A stretch of DNA of 64,000 bases from Lysobacter sp. cf310 (GTDB taxonomy: Bacteria; Pseudomonadota; Gammaproteobacteria; Xanthomonadales; Xanthomonadaceae). Shown in pieces: positions 55,070 through 63,422 of this stretch. Within the stretch, counting starts at the first letter, position 1; each line of letters opens with the position of its first letter. The position numbers were made by a program, and so were the translations under genes. The DNA lies in contig NZ_FOSS01000001.1 in NCBI RefSeq assembly GCF_900114355.1, forward strand, positions 548,927-612,926, read 5' to 3'. Under the pieces are notes generated by a model. That model saw only the letters and a program-made list of their open reading frames with translations. It was not told the DNA's origin and searched no databases.

Positions 55070-55762
55070 ATGGACAGCGCACGCCCTGGCAGCGAACGGC
55101 CCGACCGCGCGACCGCGCTCAACCCGCACGTGGTGTCGGTGCGCGAGGAGATCGCCAACGCGCTCACCCACGGCCTGGGCGCGACCGCCGCGCTGGCCGG
55201 CGGCGCGGTCCTGATCACCCTTGCCGCGCTGTACGGCGACGGTTGGCAACTGGTGGGCGCGATCGTGTTCGGGATCAGCCTGCTGCTGCTCTACGTGGCC
55301 TCCACGCTTTATCACGCGATCCAGCACCCGATCGCCAAGGCGCGCCTCAAGGTCTTCGACCATTGCGCGATCTATCTGCTGATCGCCGGCACCTACACCC
55401 CGTTCACCCTGATCGGCCTGCGCGGCCCCTGGGGCTGGGGCCTGTTCGCGGCGATCTGGGCGCTGGCCTTCGCCGGCATCGTGTTCAAGCTGTTCTACAC
55501 CGGCCGCTTCAAGCTGCTGTCGACCGGCATCTACATCGCGATGGGCTGGCTGGTGATCGTGGCGATCAAGCCGTTGCTGGGCGCACTGGACACCTGGACC
55601 CTGGGCTGGCTGCTCGCCGGCGGGCTCTGCTACACCTTGGGCACGGTGTTCTACCACCGGCCCAAGCTGCCGTATTCGCATGCGATCTGGCATATGTTCG
55701 TGATCGCCGGCAGCGTCTGCCATTACATCTCGGTGATGGCGCAGGTGATCCCCGCGCGCTGA
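55070..55762 (+). CDS. hemolysin III family (YqfA/PAQR-like) membrane protein
   Basis: A 230-aa protein with seven membrane segments after a polar start. Family motifs: REEIANALTHGLGATAAL, STLYHAIQHPIAKARLKVFDHCAIYLLIAGTYTPF and the late FYHRPKLPYSHAIWHMFVIAGSVCHYI, whose His residues form the zinc site of PAQR-type proteins. Despite the name, a toxin role is not implied. ATG 55070 was chosen from the start of the conserved part. Confidence 0.93.
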   Translation: MDSARPGSERPDRATALNPHVVSVREEIANALTHGLGATAALAGGAVLITLAALYGDGWQLVGAIVFGISLLLLYVASTLYHAIQHPIAKARLKVFDHCAIYLLIAGTYTPFTLIGLRGPWGWGLFAAIWALAFAGIVFKLFYTGRFKLLSTGIYIAMGWLVIVAIKPLLGALDTWTLGWLLAGGLCYTLGTVFYHRPKLPYSHAIWHMFVIAGSVCHYISVMAQVIPAR

Positions 55763-55929
55763 ACGCGCACGGGCGTCGGCCTGAACGGCGCACAACGCGT
55801 TCACCTGCGCTTGACCGACGTGTGGGGATGGTGAGGCCACTCCTAACGAAGGACAGCGGTGCTGGCGCGCCTTAGATGTGCGCCTTCCGGGTGCGGCCCG
55901 ATCGGGCGGCCCGGAGCCCGCCGATCGGT

Positions 55930-57939
55930 ATGCGCGAGAGCGAGCCCCACCCCAGCCCGGATCCGACCACCCGCCCCAGCGGCGACGCCCAGCCCGCGTA
56001 CGGGGCGGCGCGCGCCGCGCGGGCGCTGCGACTCCACCCCTGGCGCAGCGCCGCGGCGCTGCTGGCGATCGCGCTGCTGGCGCTGATCGCGTTATGGGAT
56101 TGGAACTGGCTACGCGGGCCGATCGAGCGCCAGGTGCAGGCGCGCACCGGCCGCGATTTCGACATCGGCGGCGATCTGGACATCGCGCTGGGCCGCACCA
56201 CGCGCGTGCGCGCCGACGCCGTGCGCTTCGGCGACGCCGCTTGGTCGCGACGCCGAGACATGGCGATCGCCGACCGTCTGCAGTTCGATATCGAGATCTG
56301 GCCGCTGCTGCGCGGCGAAGTGCGCATCCCCGATCTGCGCCTGCAACGCCCGCGTCTGCACCTGGAAAACGACGCCAAGCGCGGCGGCAACTGGGTGTTC
56401 GGCGAAACCGGCGGCGCCGGTCCGCGCTTCGATCGCGTCTGGATCGACCAGGGCGAGCTGAGCTTCGTGGATCCGGTCAGCCGCAGCGACATGCGTTTCG
56501 AGATCGCCAGCCTGGCGCCGGGCGCGAACGACGCCGCCGCGCCTATCGCCGCGCGCGGCGGCGGACGCTGGAAGGGCAATCGCTTCAGCTTGCAGGGCCG
56601 CGCCGAGTCGCCGCTGGAACTGCGCGATCGCGAACGCCCGTACCGTCTGGATCTGCGCGCCACCGCCGGCGCCACCCGCGCGCACGCGCGTGGCAGCCTG
56701 GTCGATCCGCTGCGATTGCGCGACTTCGATCTGCGCCTGGCGCTGTCGGGCCAGGATCTGGCCGACCTGTATCCGCTGATCGGCGTGGCCACGCCGCCGA
56801 CGCCGCCTTACGCGCTGGACGGACGTCTCACCCGCGACATCGCCGGCGCACGCACCACCTGGCACTACGACGATTTCACCGGCAAGGTCGGCGACAGCGA
56901 CCTGAGCGGACGCGCCAGCGTCGAGACCGGCGGCGCGCGCCCCTATCTGCGCGCCGACCTGCGCTCGCGCCGGCTCGACTTCGACGACCTCGGCGGCTTC
57001 GTCGGCGCCGCGCCGCAAACCGGGCGCGGCGAATCCAGCAATCCCGAACTGGCCGCCCTGGCCGCGCGCGAACGCGCGAGCATGCGGGTGCTGCCGGATA
57101 CGCCCTACCGCCTGGACAAGCTGCGCGCGATGGACGCCGACGTGCGCTGGAAGGCGCAGCGCATCAACGCGCCGGGCTGGCCGATCGACGACATGGACGC
57201 GCATCTGCTGCTGGAAGGCGGCGTGCTGCGCCTGCAGCCGCTGGACTTCGGCGTCGCCGACGGCCGCATCCGCTCGACCGTGCGCATGGACGCGCGCCAA
57301 GCCACCATCGCCACCCATGCGCAGATCGACGCGCGCGGGCTGACCCTGGCCAAGCTGCTGCCGGGCGTGGAGCTGGCGCGCGACGCGGTCGGCAAGGTCG
57401 GCGGACAGATAGCCCTGGACGGACGCGGCAATTCCATCGCCGACATGCTCGGCAGCAGCGACGGCGATATCGCGCTGGGCATGGGGCCGGGCCGGATCAG
57501 CAATCTGCTGATGGAGTTCACCGGTATCGATATCGCCGAGATCATCAAGTTCAAGCTCGGTCACGACCGCCAGATTCCGATCCGCTGCGCGTTCGGCGAT
57601 TTCGAGGTGCGCGAGGGCGTGATGCGCACCCGCGCGCTGGCCTTCGACACCAGCGATACCTTGCTGGTCGGCGACGGCAAGATCGACCTCGGCGACGAAA
57701 CCCTGGACCTGATCCTGCGCGCACGCCCCAAGGACCGCAGCCTGTTTACGCTGCGCTCGCCGCTGAAGGTCTCGGGCACGTTCAAGCACCCCAAGGCCAA
57801 GCCCGACTACGCGCGCCTGGGCCTGCGCGGCGCGGCCGCGCTGGCGTTGGGCACGATCGCGCCGCCGGCGGCGCTGCTGGCGACGATAGAACTGGGGCCG
57901 GGCAAGGATGCCGCGTGTGGCGGCAAGTACGCGCGTTGA
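55930..57939 (+). CDS. AsmA family protein
   Basis: A 669-aa envelope protein: a short polar N-terminus, one membrane helix (SAAALLAIALLALIALWDW, about 41-60), then a long periplasmic beta-rich part. AsmA hallmarks are FDIGGDLDIALGRTTRVRADAVRFGDA at the start and the C-terminal LRARPKDRSLFTLRSPLKVSGTFKHPKAKPDY. AsmA-like proteins span or reach across the periplasm in lipid transport and outer-membrane biogenesis. Start at 55930 is preferred to 55876, which has no ribosome site. Confidence 0.9.
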   Translation: MRESEPHPSPDPTTRPSGDAQPAYGAARAARALRLHPWRSAAALLAIALLALIALWDWNWLRGPIERQVQARTGRDFDIGGDLDIALGRTTRVRADAVRFGDAAWSRRRDMAIADRLQFDIEIWPLLRGEVRIPDLRLQRPRLHLENDAKRGGNWVFGETGGAGPRFDRVWIDQGELSFVDPVSRSDMRFEIASLAPGANDAAAPIAARGGGRWKGNRFSLQGRAESPLELRDRERPYRLDLRATAGATRAHARGSLVDPLRLRDFDLRLALSGQDLADLYPLIGVATPPTPPYALDGRLTRDIAGARTTWHYDDFTGKVGDSDLSGRASVETGGARPYLRADLRSRRLDFDDLGGFVGAAPQTGRGESSNPELAALAARERASMRVLPDTPYRLDKLRAMDADVRWKAQRINAPGWPIDDMDAHLLLEGGVLRLQPLDFGVADGRIRSTVRMDARQATIATHAQIDARGLTLAKLLPGVELARDAVGKVGGQIALDGRGNSIADMLGSSDGDIALGMGPGRISNLLMEFTGIDIAEIIKFKLGHDRQIPIRCAFGDFEVREGVMRTRALAFDTSDTLLVGDGKIDLGDETLDLILRARPKDRSLFTLRSPLKVSGTFKHPKAKPDYARLGLRGAAALALGTIAPPAALLATIELGPGKDAACGGKYAR

Positions 57940-58000
57940 GCGGTGCGGGCCTGCGGGCGCGGTGACGACCGCAGCAGCGCGCGAGTCCGGGCGAGACGAC

Positions 58001-58028
58001 GATGCGGTTCGCTGGCGCTCACCGCATC
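58001..58028. repeat. REP-type hairpin
   Basis: GATGCGGT...ACCGCATC, same unit as at 17430, between the convergent AsmA and CBS-domain genes. Confidence 0.7.
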
Positions 58029-58044
58029 CTACGGGAGCGGCCGC

Positions 58045-58473
58045 TCAGCTCGCGATGTAGCGCTGCAGCTGATCCAACTCGAGCTGCTGGTCCTCGATCA
58101 CCGCCTTGACCAGATCGCCGATCGACACCACGCCCAGCACTTGCCCGCTCTGCAGCACCGGCAGATGGCGGATGCGGCGGTCGGTGACGATCTGCATGCA
58201 ACGCTCGGCGCTGTCGTCCAGGCCGACGCTGACCACCTCGGCGGTCATGATGTCGCGCACCGGGGTGTCGGCCGAGGAGCGCCCTTGGAGTACGACTTTG
58301 CGCGCGTAGTCGCGCTCGGACAGGATCCCGGTCAGACGCGGGCCTTCCATCACCAGCACCGCGCCTATGCGTTTTTCCGCCATCAGCCGGATCGCGTCGA
58401 TCACCGGCGCGTCCGGGCCGATCGCGAAGACTTCAGATGCTTTCGCTTCTAGCAGTTGCCGCACGGTGCGCAT
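58045..58473 (-). CDS. CBS-domain pair protein
   Basis: A 142-aa protein made of two CBS domains: VRQLLEAKASEVFAIGPDAPVIDAIRLMAEKRIGAVLVMEG followed by GILSERDYARKVVLQGR, and the second IVTDRRIRHLPVLQSGQVLGVVSIGDLVKAVIEDQ. Such proteins bind adenosyl nucleotides and may regulate partners; the partner is unknown. Its first 41 bases overlap the end of the GT2 gene, so the two are co-transcribed. Confidence 0.93.
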   Translation of the reverse strand: MRTVRQLLEAKASEVFAIGPDAPVIDAIRLMAEKRIGAVLVMEGPRLTGILSERDYARKVVLQGRSSADTPVRDIMTAEVVSVGLDDSAERCMQIVTDRRIRHLPVLQSGQVLGVVSIGDLVKAVIEDQQLELDQLQRYIAS

Positions 58474-59473
58474 GGCCTTCTCCTTCGGCGATCTGGGAGG
58501 GGGGCAGCGAGCCCTGGCCCGAGGATACTCCTGCCGCCGGCTGCCAGGTGTCGACGAGGTACAGCGGCCGCTGCTTGGATTCCTCGTACAGCCGGCCCAG
58601 GTATTCGCCGATCAGGCCCAGCGCGATCAGCTGCACGCCGCCCAGGAACAGGATCACCGCCATCATGGTCGGCCAGCCCGCAACCGGGTCGCCCCAGAGC
58701 AGGGCCTTGGCCACCACCCACACGCCGAAGCCGAACGCGAACAGCGCGGTCGCCAGGCCCATATAGGTCGCCAGCCGCAGCGGCGCGGTCGAGAAACTGG
58801 TGATGCCTTCCAGGGCCAGGTTCCACAGCCGCCAGAAATTGAACTTGCTGGCGCCGGCCACGCGCGCCTCGCGGTGGTAAGGCAAGGCGACCCGGTTGTA
58901 GCCGACCCAGCCGAACAGGCCCTTCATGAAGCGGTGGCGCTCGCGCAGCTGGCGTAGCCCGGTCAGGGCGCGCTCGGACAGCAGGCGGAAATCGCCGGTG
59001 TCGGCCGGAATCGGGGTCTTCGACAGGCGCCCGATCACCCGATAGAAGGCGTGCGCGGTGCTGCGCTTGAGCCAGCTTTCGCCCTCGCGTTCGATGCGGG
59101 TGCCGTAGACGTCGTCGTAACCCTCGCGCCACTTGGCGACGAAGGCGGCGATCAGCTCCGGCGGGTCCTGGCCGTCGGCGTCCAGGATCAGGGCGGCGCC
59201 GCGCTCGACCCGGTCCAGGCCGGCGGTCAGCGCCAGTTCCTTGCCGAAATTGCGCGACAGGCGCAGCAGGGCGATGCGCGGATCGGCCGCGGCCAGGCCT
59301 TCCAGCACGCGCCAGGTCGCGTCGCGGCTGCCGTCGTCCACGTACAGCACGCGCCCCTCGACGCCGTCGGCGGCGATCGCATCCAGGGCCGCGGCGATGC
59401 GCGGCTGCAGCAGCGGCAGGCTCTCGGCCTCGTTATAGGCGGCGACGACGACGGTCAGCAGATCGCGATTCAT
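58433..59473 (-). CDS. GT2 family membrane glycosyltransferase (GtrB/DPM1-like)
   Basis: A 346-aa enzyme: GT-A domain (TVVVAAYNEAESL, YVDDGSRD, LILDADGQDPPELI), then DVYGTRIEREGESWLKRSTAHAFY with the characteristic R/K-rich loop, and two C-terminal membrane helices near 235-300. It resembles polyprenyl-phosphate glycosyltransferases of O-antigen or lipid modification. The polar tail of about 35 residues is extended and overlaps the CBS gene. Start 59473 is favoured by a -10 7 nt upstream; ATG 59485 is the alternative. Confidence 0.92.
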   Translation of the reverse strand: MNRDLLTVVVAAYNEAESLPLLQPRIAAALDAIAADGVEGRVLYVDDGSRDATWRVLEGLAAADPRIALLRLSRNFGKELALTAGLDRVERGAALILDADGQDPPELIAAFVAKWREGYDDVYGTRIEREGESWLKRSTAHAFYRVIGRLSKTPIPADTGDFRLLSERALTGLRQLRERHRFMKGLFGWVGYNRVALPYHREARVAGASKFNFWRLWNLALEGITSFSTAPLRLATYMGLATALFAFGFGVWVVAKALLWGDPVAGWPTMMAVILFLGGVQLIALGLIGEYLGRLYEESKQRPLYLVDTWQPAAGVSSGQGSLPPSQIAEGEGHAHRAATARSESI

Positions 59474-59486
59474 GCCTTCAATCATA
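59474..59486 (-). promoter_or_regulatory. -10 element of the GT2 gene, near-leaderless spacing
   Basis: TATGAT (59486-59481), then 7 nt and the ATG at 59473. Confidence 0.45.
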
Positions 59487-59588
59487 GCCGGCGGCGCGGG
59501 TGGCGGTTTTCGACGCCATCGCAACGTCGCTGAAAACTGGCCGCGCCACCCTGAGCGGTGCCGACCCGCCACCGTCATGGAGCCGATC

Positions 59589-60089
59589 ATGCCCACCGAT
59601 GCCCGCTACCACGTGCTGTTCCTGTGCACCGGCAATTCCGCGCGCAGCGCGATGGCCGAGGCCCTGCTCAACACCCTGGGCGGCGACCGCTTCCGCGCCT
59701 GGAGCGCGGGCAGCCGTCCGGCCGGCTTCATCCAGCCCATGGCCGCCGAGCTCGCGGCCAAGCTGGGCTACGACCCGGCGCGCCTGCGCAGCAAGCACTG
59801 GGACGAGTTCGCCGGCGCCGACGCGCCGCGCATGGACATGGTGATCACCGTCTGCGACGCCGCCGCCGGCGAGTCATGCCCGGTGCGCCTGGGCGAGGCC
59901 GCGACCGCGCATTGGGGCGTGGCGGATCCGGCCGCCGCGGTCGGCGACGAGGACGCGCGCCGCCAGGCCTATGTGGCCGCGTTCGCGCTGCTGCGCCGGC
60001 GCGTCGAACTGCTGTTGTCGCTGCCGTTGGACAAGCTGGACCGCCTGGTCGCGCAGGATCGCCTGCGCGACATCGGCCGCGGCGCCTGA
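59589..60089 (+). CDS. arsC: arsenate reductase, low-molecular-weight phosphatase type
   Basis: A 166-aa protein with the phosphatase-like loop CTGNSAR (C13-R19, CX5R) and the redox pair in VITVCDAAAGESCP, which separate the thioredoxin-linked ArsC from plain tyrosine phosphatases. It reduces arsenate to arsenite. No arsR or arsB gene is nearby, so it stands alone. ATG 59589 has GGAG 6 nt before it; ATG 59577 is an alternative four codons upstream. Confidence 0.92.
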   Translation: MPTDARYHVLFLCTGNSARSAMAEALLNTLGGDRFRAWSAGSRPAGFIQPMAAELAAKLGYDPARLRSKHWDEFAGADAPRMDMVITVCDAAAGESCPVRLGEAATAHWGVADPAAAVGDEDARRQAYVAAFALLRRRVELLLSLPLDKLDRLVAQDRLRDIGRGA

Positions 60090-60096
60090 GCGCGCT

Positions 60097-60840
60097 TCAG
60101 TCGATCTGCTTGAGGTAGCCGCTGCCGCCGATGTAGCGCATCTGGCGCTGGATCGCGTTGGCGCGGCGCTGCACGTAAGGGCCTGGGCGCGCGATGCTGT
60201 AGCGCTTGGGATTGGGCAGCACCGCGGCCATGCGCGCGGCCTCGGCCGGGCCCAGGCGCGCGGCGTCCTTGCGGAAGTAGGTGCGCGCGGCGGCCTGCGC
60301 GCCGTACACGCCGTCGCCGAACTCGGCGATGTTGGCGTAGACCTCGATGATGCGGTGCTTGGGCCACATCACTTCGATCAGCAGGGTGTACCAGGCCTCG
60401 ATGCCCTTGCGCACCCAGCTGCGCCCGCTCCACAGGAACAGGTTCTTGGCGGTCTGCTGGCTGATGGTGCTGCCGCCGCGAACCTTGCGGCCGCGCGCGT
60501 TGTTCTTGCGCGCCTTCTCGATGGCCTTGAGGTCGAAGCCGAAATGTTCGGCGAAGTTCTGGTCCTCGGAGGCCACCAGCGCCACCGGCACGTTGGAGGA
60601 GATCTCGTCCAGGTCGCGCCAGTCGTAGGCGACGCGGAAGCCGAAGTCGCCGCTGCCCCAGGCCTGGAACTGGCGCACGGCCATGAAGGCGCTGAACGGC
60701 GGATCGATAAAGCGCAGCACCGCGACCTGCAGGATCGAGGCGGCCAGGAACAGGAAAGGCAGCGCGATCAGCCAGCGCAGCCAGCGGCGGCGCCGGCGCG
60801 GGGCCGGCGGCGCGGGGACGGTCTCGTTCACGACTTGCAC
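60097..60840 (-). CDS. mtgA: monofunctional peptidoglycan glycosyltransferase
   Basis: A 247-aa GT51 enzyme polymerising lipid II into glycan strands. After an Arg-rich start comes one membrane anchor ([23 protein letters not shown]), then the motifs [14 protein letters not shown] with the catalytic Glu, [47 protein letters not shown] and [22 protein letters not shown] 60840 was chosen among three nearby GTGs because GGAG lies 8 nt before it. Divergent from hslO. Confidence 0.95.
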   Translation of the reverse strand: MQVVNETVPAPPAPRRRRRWLRWLIALPFLFLAASILQVAVLRFIDPPFSAFMAVRQFQAWGSGDFGFRVAYDWRDLDEISSNVPVALVASEDQNFAEHFGFDLKAIEKARKNNARGRKVRGGSTISQQTAKNLFLWSGRSWVRKGIEAWYTLLIEVMWPKHRIIEVYANIAEFGDGVYGAQAAARTYFRKDAARLGPAEAARMAAVLPNPKRYSIARPGPYVQRRANAIQRQMRYIGGSGYLKQID

Positions 60841-60945
60841 TGTCTGCACTCCATCCCCATCTTGGCCGGTCTCCCCTTTCACGCGGTCGCGCGCATTATC
60901 CGCGATCGGACCAGCATCCAGCGCGCGCCGCGCACGAGTCCACTC

Positions 60946-61893
60946 ATGAACGATTCCAGCCCCGCCCCCACCGACGCCGCCAGCCAGGACCACGACCGCC
61001 TGACCCGGTTCCTGATCGAAGGCGCCGGCGTGCGCGGCGTGCACGTGCACCTGGACCAGACCTGGCGCCAGATCCGCGAACGCTCCGAGTATCCGCCCGC
61101 GGCCGCCGAGCTGCTGGGCGAGGCCGCGGCCGCGGCGGCGCTGTTCACCGGCCACGCCAAGGTCGAAGGCCGGCTGTCGGTGCAACTGCGCGGCGACGGC
61201 GCCCTGCGCACCCTGTTCGCCGAGTGCACCGCCGCCGGCACCCTGCGCGGCATCGCCCAGCTGGCCGAGGACGGCGGCGAGGTCTCGCGCGACCTGCGCC
61301 AGCTCGGTCCGGACGCGGTGCTGGCGATCACCATCGAGAACCCGCCGATCGGCGGGCGCGCCGGCGACGACCGCGATCCGGCCCGCTACCAGGGCCTGGT
61401 GGCGCTGGATTCGGACTCGCTCAGCGGCGCCTTCGAAGACTATTTCCGCCAGTCCGAGCAGCTGCCGACCCGTTTGCTGCTGGCCGCCGATGGCGAGCGC
61501 GCGGCCGGCCTGATGCTGCAGAAGCTGCCCGGCGACGGCGGCGACGAGGACGGCTGGACCCGCGCCGGGGCCCTGTTCGACACCCTCCAGGCCGGCGAGC
61601 TGCTGGGTTGGGACACCGCCACCCTGCTGACCCGCCTGTTCCACGAGGACGGGGTCCAGTTGCTGGGCGGCAAGCCCCTGAGCTTCGCCTGCTCTTGCTC
61701 GCGCGAGCGGGTCGAGGCCATGCTGGTCTCGCTGGGCCAGGAAGAGGCCGAGGCGGCGGCCGCGGCGGCCGACGGCGAGGCCCAGGTCCGGTGCGAGTTC
61801 TGCGGCCAGAGCTATCGTTTCAACAGTAACCAAATCAGTCACTTGTTCGCGGTGGCGGCCTCCGAGGTCGCCGCCCCCGACCGGTTGCAATAG
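60946..61893 (+). CDS. hslO: Hsp33 redox-regulated chaperone
   Basis: A 315-aa holdase activated by oxidation. The N-terminal core contains [23 protein letters not shown] and GRYQGLV-like [15 protein letters not shown]; the zinc-binding redox switch at the C-terminus is CSCSRERV...CEFCGQSY. An unusual Glu/Ala-rich insert ([15 protein letters not shown]) separates the two cysteine pairs. A 105-bp gap to mtgA on the other strand carries the promoters of both. Confidence 0.96.
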   Translation: MNDSSPAPTDAASQDHDRLTRFLIEGAGVRGVHVHLDQTWRQIRERSEYPPAAAELLGEAAAAAALFTGHAKVEGRLSVQLRGDGALRTLFAECTAAGTLRGIAQLAEDGGEVSRDLRQLGPDAVLAITIENPPIGGRAGDDRDPARYQGLVALDSDSLSGAFEDYFRQSEQLPTRLLLAADGERAAGLMLQKLPGDGGDEDGWTRAGALFDTLQAGELLGWDTATLLTRLFHEDGVQLLGGKPLSFACSCSRERVEAMLVSLGQEEAEAAAAAADGEAQVRCEFCGQSYRFNSNQISHLFAVAASEVAAPDRLQ

Positions 61894-61939
61894 GCCCTTC
61901 ACACGCCCGTCTCGGTTTGTTAAATAAACATAAACCGTC

Positions 61940-61945
61940 TATAGT
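61940..61945 (+). promoter_or_regulatory. -10 of the barrel-like protein gene
   Basis: TATAGT in an AT-rich stretch (61917-61947) unlike its GC-rich surroundings; 53 nt before the ATG. Confidence 0.55.
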
Positions 61946-61998
61946 CTTCATCCAGTTCTAGGGGAACTTGACCGGCCCCGCCCGGTCGTATCGTCACC

Positions 61999-62853
61999 AT
62001 GCAAGCACGCTCGCTACGTCTGTCGTTCGCCTTGATGCTCGCCTTCGGCGCGGCATCGGCTGCGCATGCGCAAACCGCGAAGCGCAGCGATACGACGTAT
62101 CTGCCGGTCTGGAACCAGTCCAACGGCAAGGTCGAATACCTGTTGCAGCTCGAGCCCACCAATGCACCGGTGGCCGGCGCGCGTTGGCGCGTAGGCAGCA
62201 ATTCGCTGGACGCCGCGTTCGGTCTGGATGCGGGCGACACCCTGGGCCTGGTCTGCGATCGCAAGACCGGCTTGGCCGGCGCGATCGGCAATCTCGCCAA
62301 TCACTGCATGCTGGCCGCGCTCGACGAAGACGATCGCGGCGGTTCGCGTCAGGTCTCCGCGGGCGCCGCGCTCAGCCGCCCCGGCGGCAAGATCGGGCTC
62401 TCGATCGGCAACGGCAAGGACACCCTGCCGGCCTGGCTGAGCCCGAACGGCCGCAACAGCAAGCTCGATCAGAACACCCTGACCGTCTACGGCCAGAAGA
62501 ACATCGGCCGCGAGGCCACGGTCTCGATCGGCGGCACCTGGGCGCGCGCGCGCCTGATTCCGGCCGGCGAAATGCCGACCATCGCCGACCGCTGGAACAG
62601 CAAAAGCCTCACCATCGGCGCCGGCTACGGCAACTTCGGCGCCAACATCGTCGGCCGCGTGGTCGACACGCCCGGGCAGCCGGGTCAGTGGGAAGGTCTG
62701 GGCGTCGGCCTGACCTGGCGCACGCCCTGGAGCGGACAGCTCACGGTCGGTGCCGAAAACGTGATTACGCGCGGCAAGAATCCGTTCGCGCCGGGCAACA
62801 CCGACAAGGACGAAGGCACCGTGCCTTACGTCCGTTACGAGCAAGACCTCTAA
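61999..62853 (+). CDS. hypothetical exported, probably outer-membrane barrel-like protein
   Basis: A 284-aa protein with a signal peptide (cleavage after AAHA, about 24). The rest is alternating hydrophobic/polar with many glycines and aromatic ends, such as KIGLSIGNGKD, TVYGQKNIGREATVSIGGTWARARL and QLTVGAENVITRGKNPF, fitting a small beta barrel. It has two cysteines in the first half. No named family recognised. It is followed by 569 bp without a gene and then a TonB-dependent receptor. Confidence 0.72.
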   Translation: MQARSLRLSFALMLAFGAASAAHAQTAKRSDTTYLPVWNQSNGKVEYLLQLEPTNAPVAGARWRVGSNSLDAAFGLDAGDTLGLVCDRKTGLAGAIGNLANHCMLAALDEDDRGGSRQVSAGAALSRPGGKIGLSIGNGKDTLPAWLSPNGRNSKLDQNTLTVYGQKNIGREATVSIGGTWARARLIPAGEMPTIADRWNSKSLTIGAGYGNFGANIVGRVVDTPGQPGQWEGLGVGLTWRTPWSGQLTVGAENVITRGKNPFAPGNTDKDEGTVPYVRYEQDL

Positions 62854-63422
62854 GGCATCGCCTTCGGCGCGTCGGGTCTTCGACGCGCACTCTCGAATCG
62901 CCCGCACCGGATCGGCCACCCCAGGCCGATGCTTCGTCGCGTCTCTGCGTTGGCGCATGACCCGCTCCGCCCGGGCCTGACGAAGCGCATCGCCTTGGAT
63001 GCGCAGCGCCCGAACGCCTCCAGCCGGCCCCACCACCCGATGCCGACAGCCTCGGCGCGCACCCCGACAGCGGCGCGCAGGTCTCCCGGAGTGCGCATGC
63101 GTCGCTGAACCGTGCCCCCTTTGCGCCAAACCGATGCCGCGCTTCGCCATCCGAGGCATTAATTCGACCGCCAATCGCGCCAATCACGTGCAGAAAACAC
63201 TGTACGCATGCGTATTTAGGCTTGAAATTCAACGTCCTGCCGCTCAGTCGGAACGCCAGCTGAATAACGTGAAGAATTTGTCAAAAGACGACGTTTAACG
63301 ACACTTTAATTACTCACTTCCGACGGCTAGTATCGGCGCCACCTTGCAGGAATTGGCGTCTTATTTGACTCCACCAGCTTGGTCCCATGGGTACCACCAA
63401 TTCCGATTTTCTGGAGAGAGAG
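62854..63422. other. 569-bp gene-free region before the TonB-dependent receptor gene
   Basis: No gene is supported; the last 130 bp are AT-richer and hold the receptor promoter. A small GCGCATC...GATGCGC hairpin lies at about 62986-63004. Confidence 0.55.
63328..63333 (+). promoter_or_regulatory. candidate -10 of the TonB-dependent receptor gene
   Basis: TAGTAT, with an AT-rich TTTAAT 17 bp upstream in the -35 place; leader of about 80 nt with GGAGAGAGAG before the ATG. Confidence 0.5.

Noticed and set aside
55070..55762. Hemolysin III as a virulence toxin
   Set aside because: The family is PAQR/YqfA-like membrane proteins; the name does not show cytolytic activity.
62854..63422. Small genes in the gap before the TonB-dependent receptor
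   Set aside because: Open frames there are short, Arg/Ser/Ala-rich, lack ribosome sites and look like GC-driven shadow frames.
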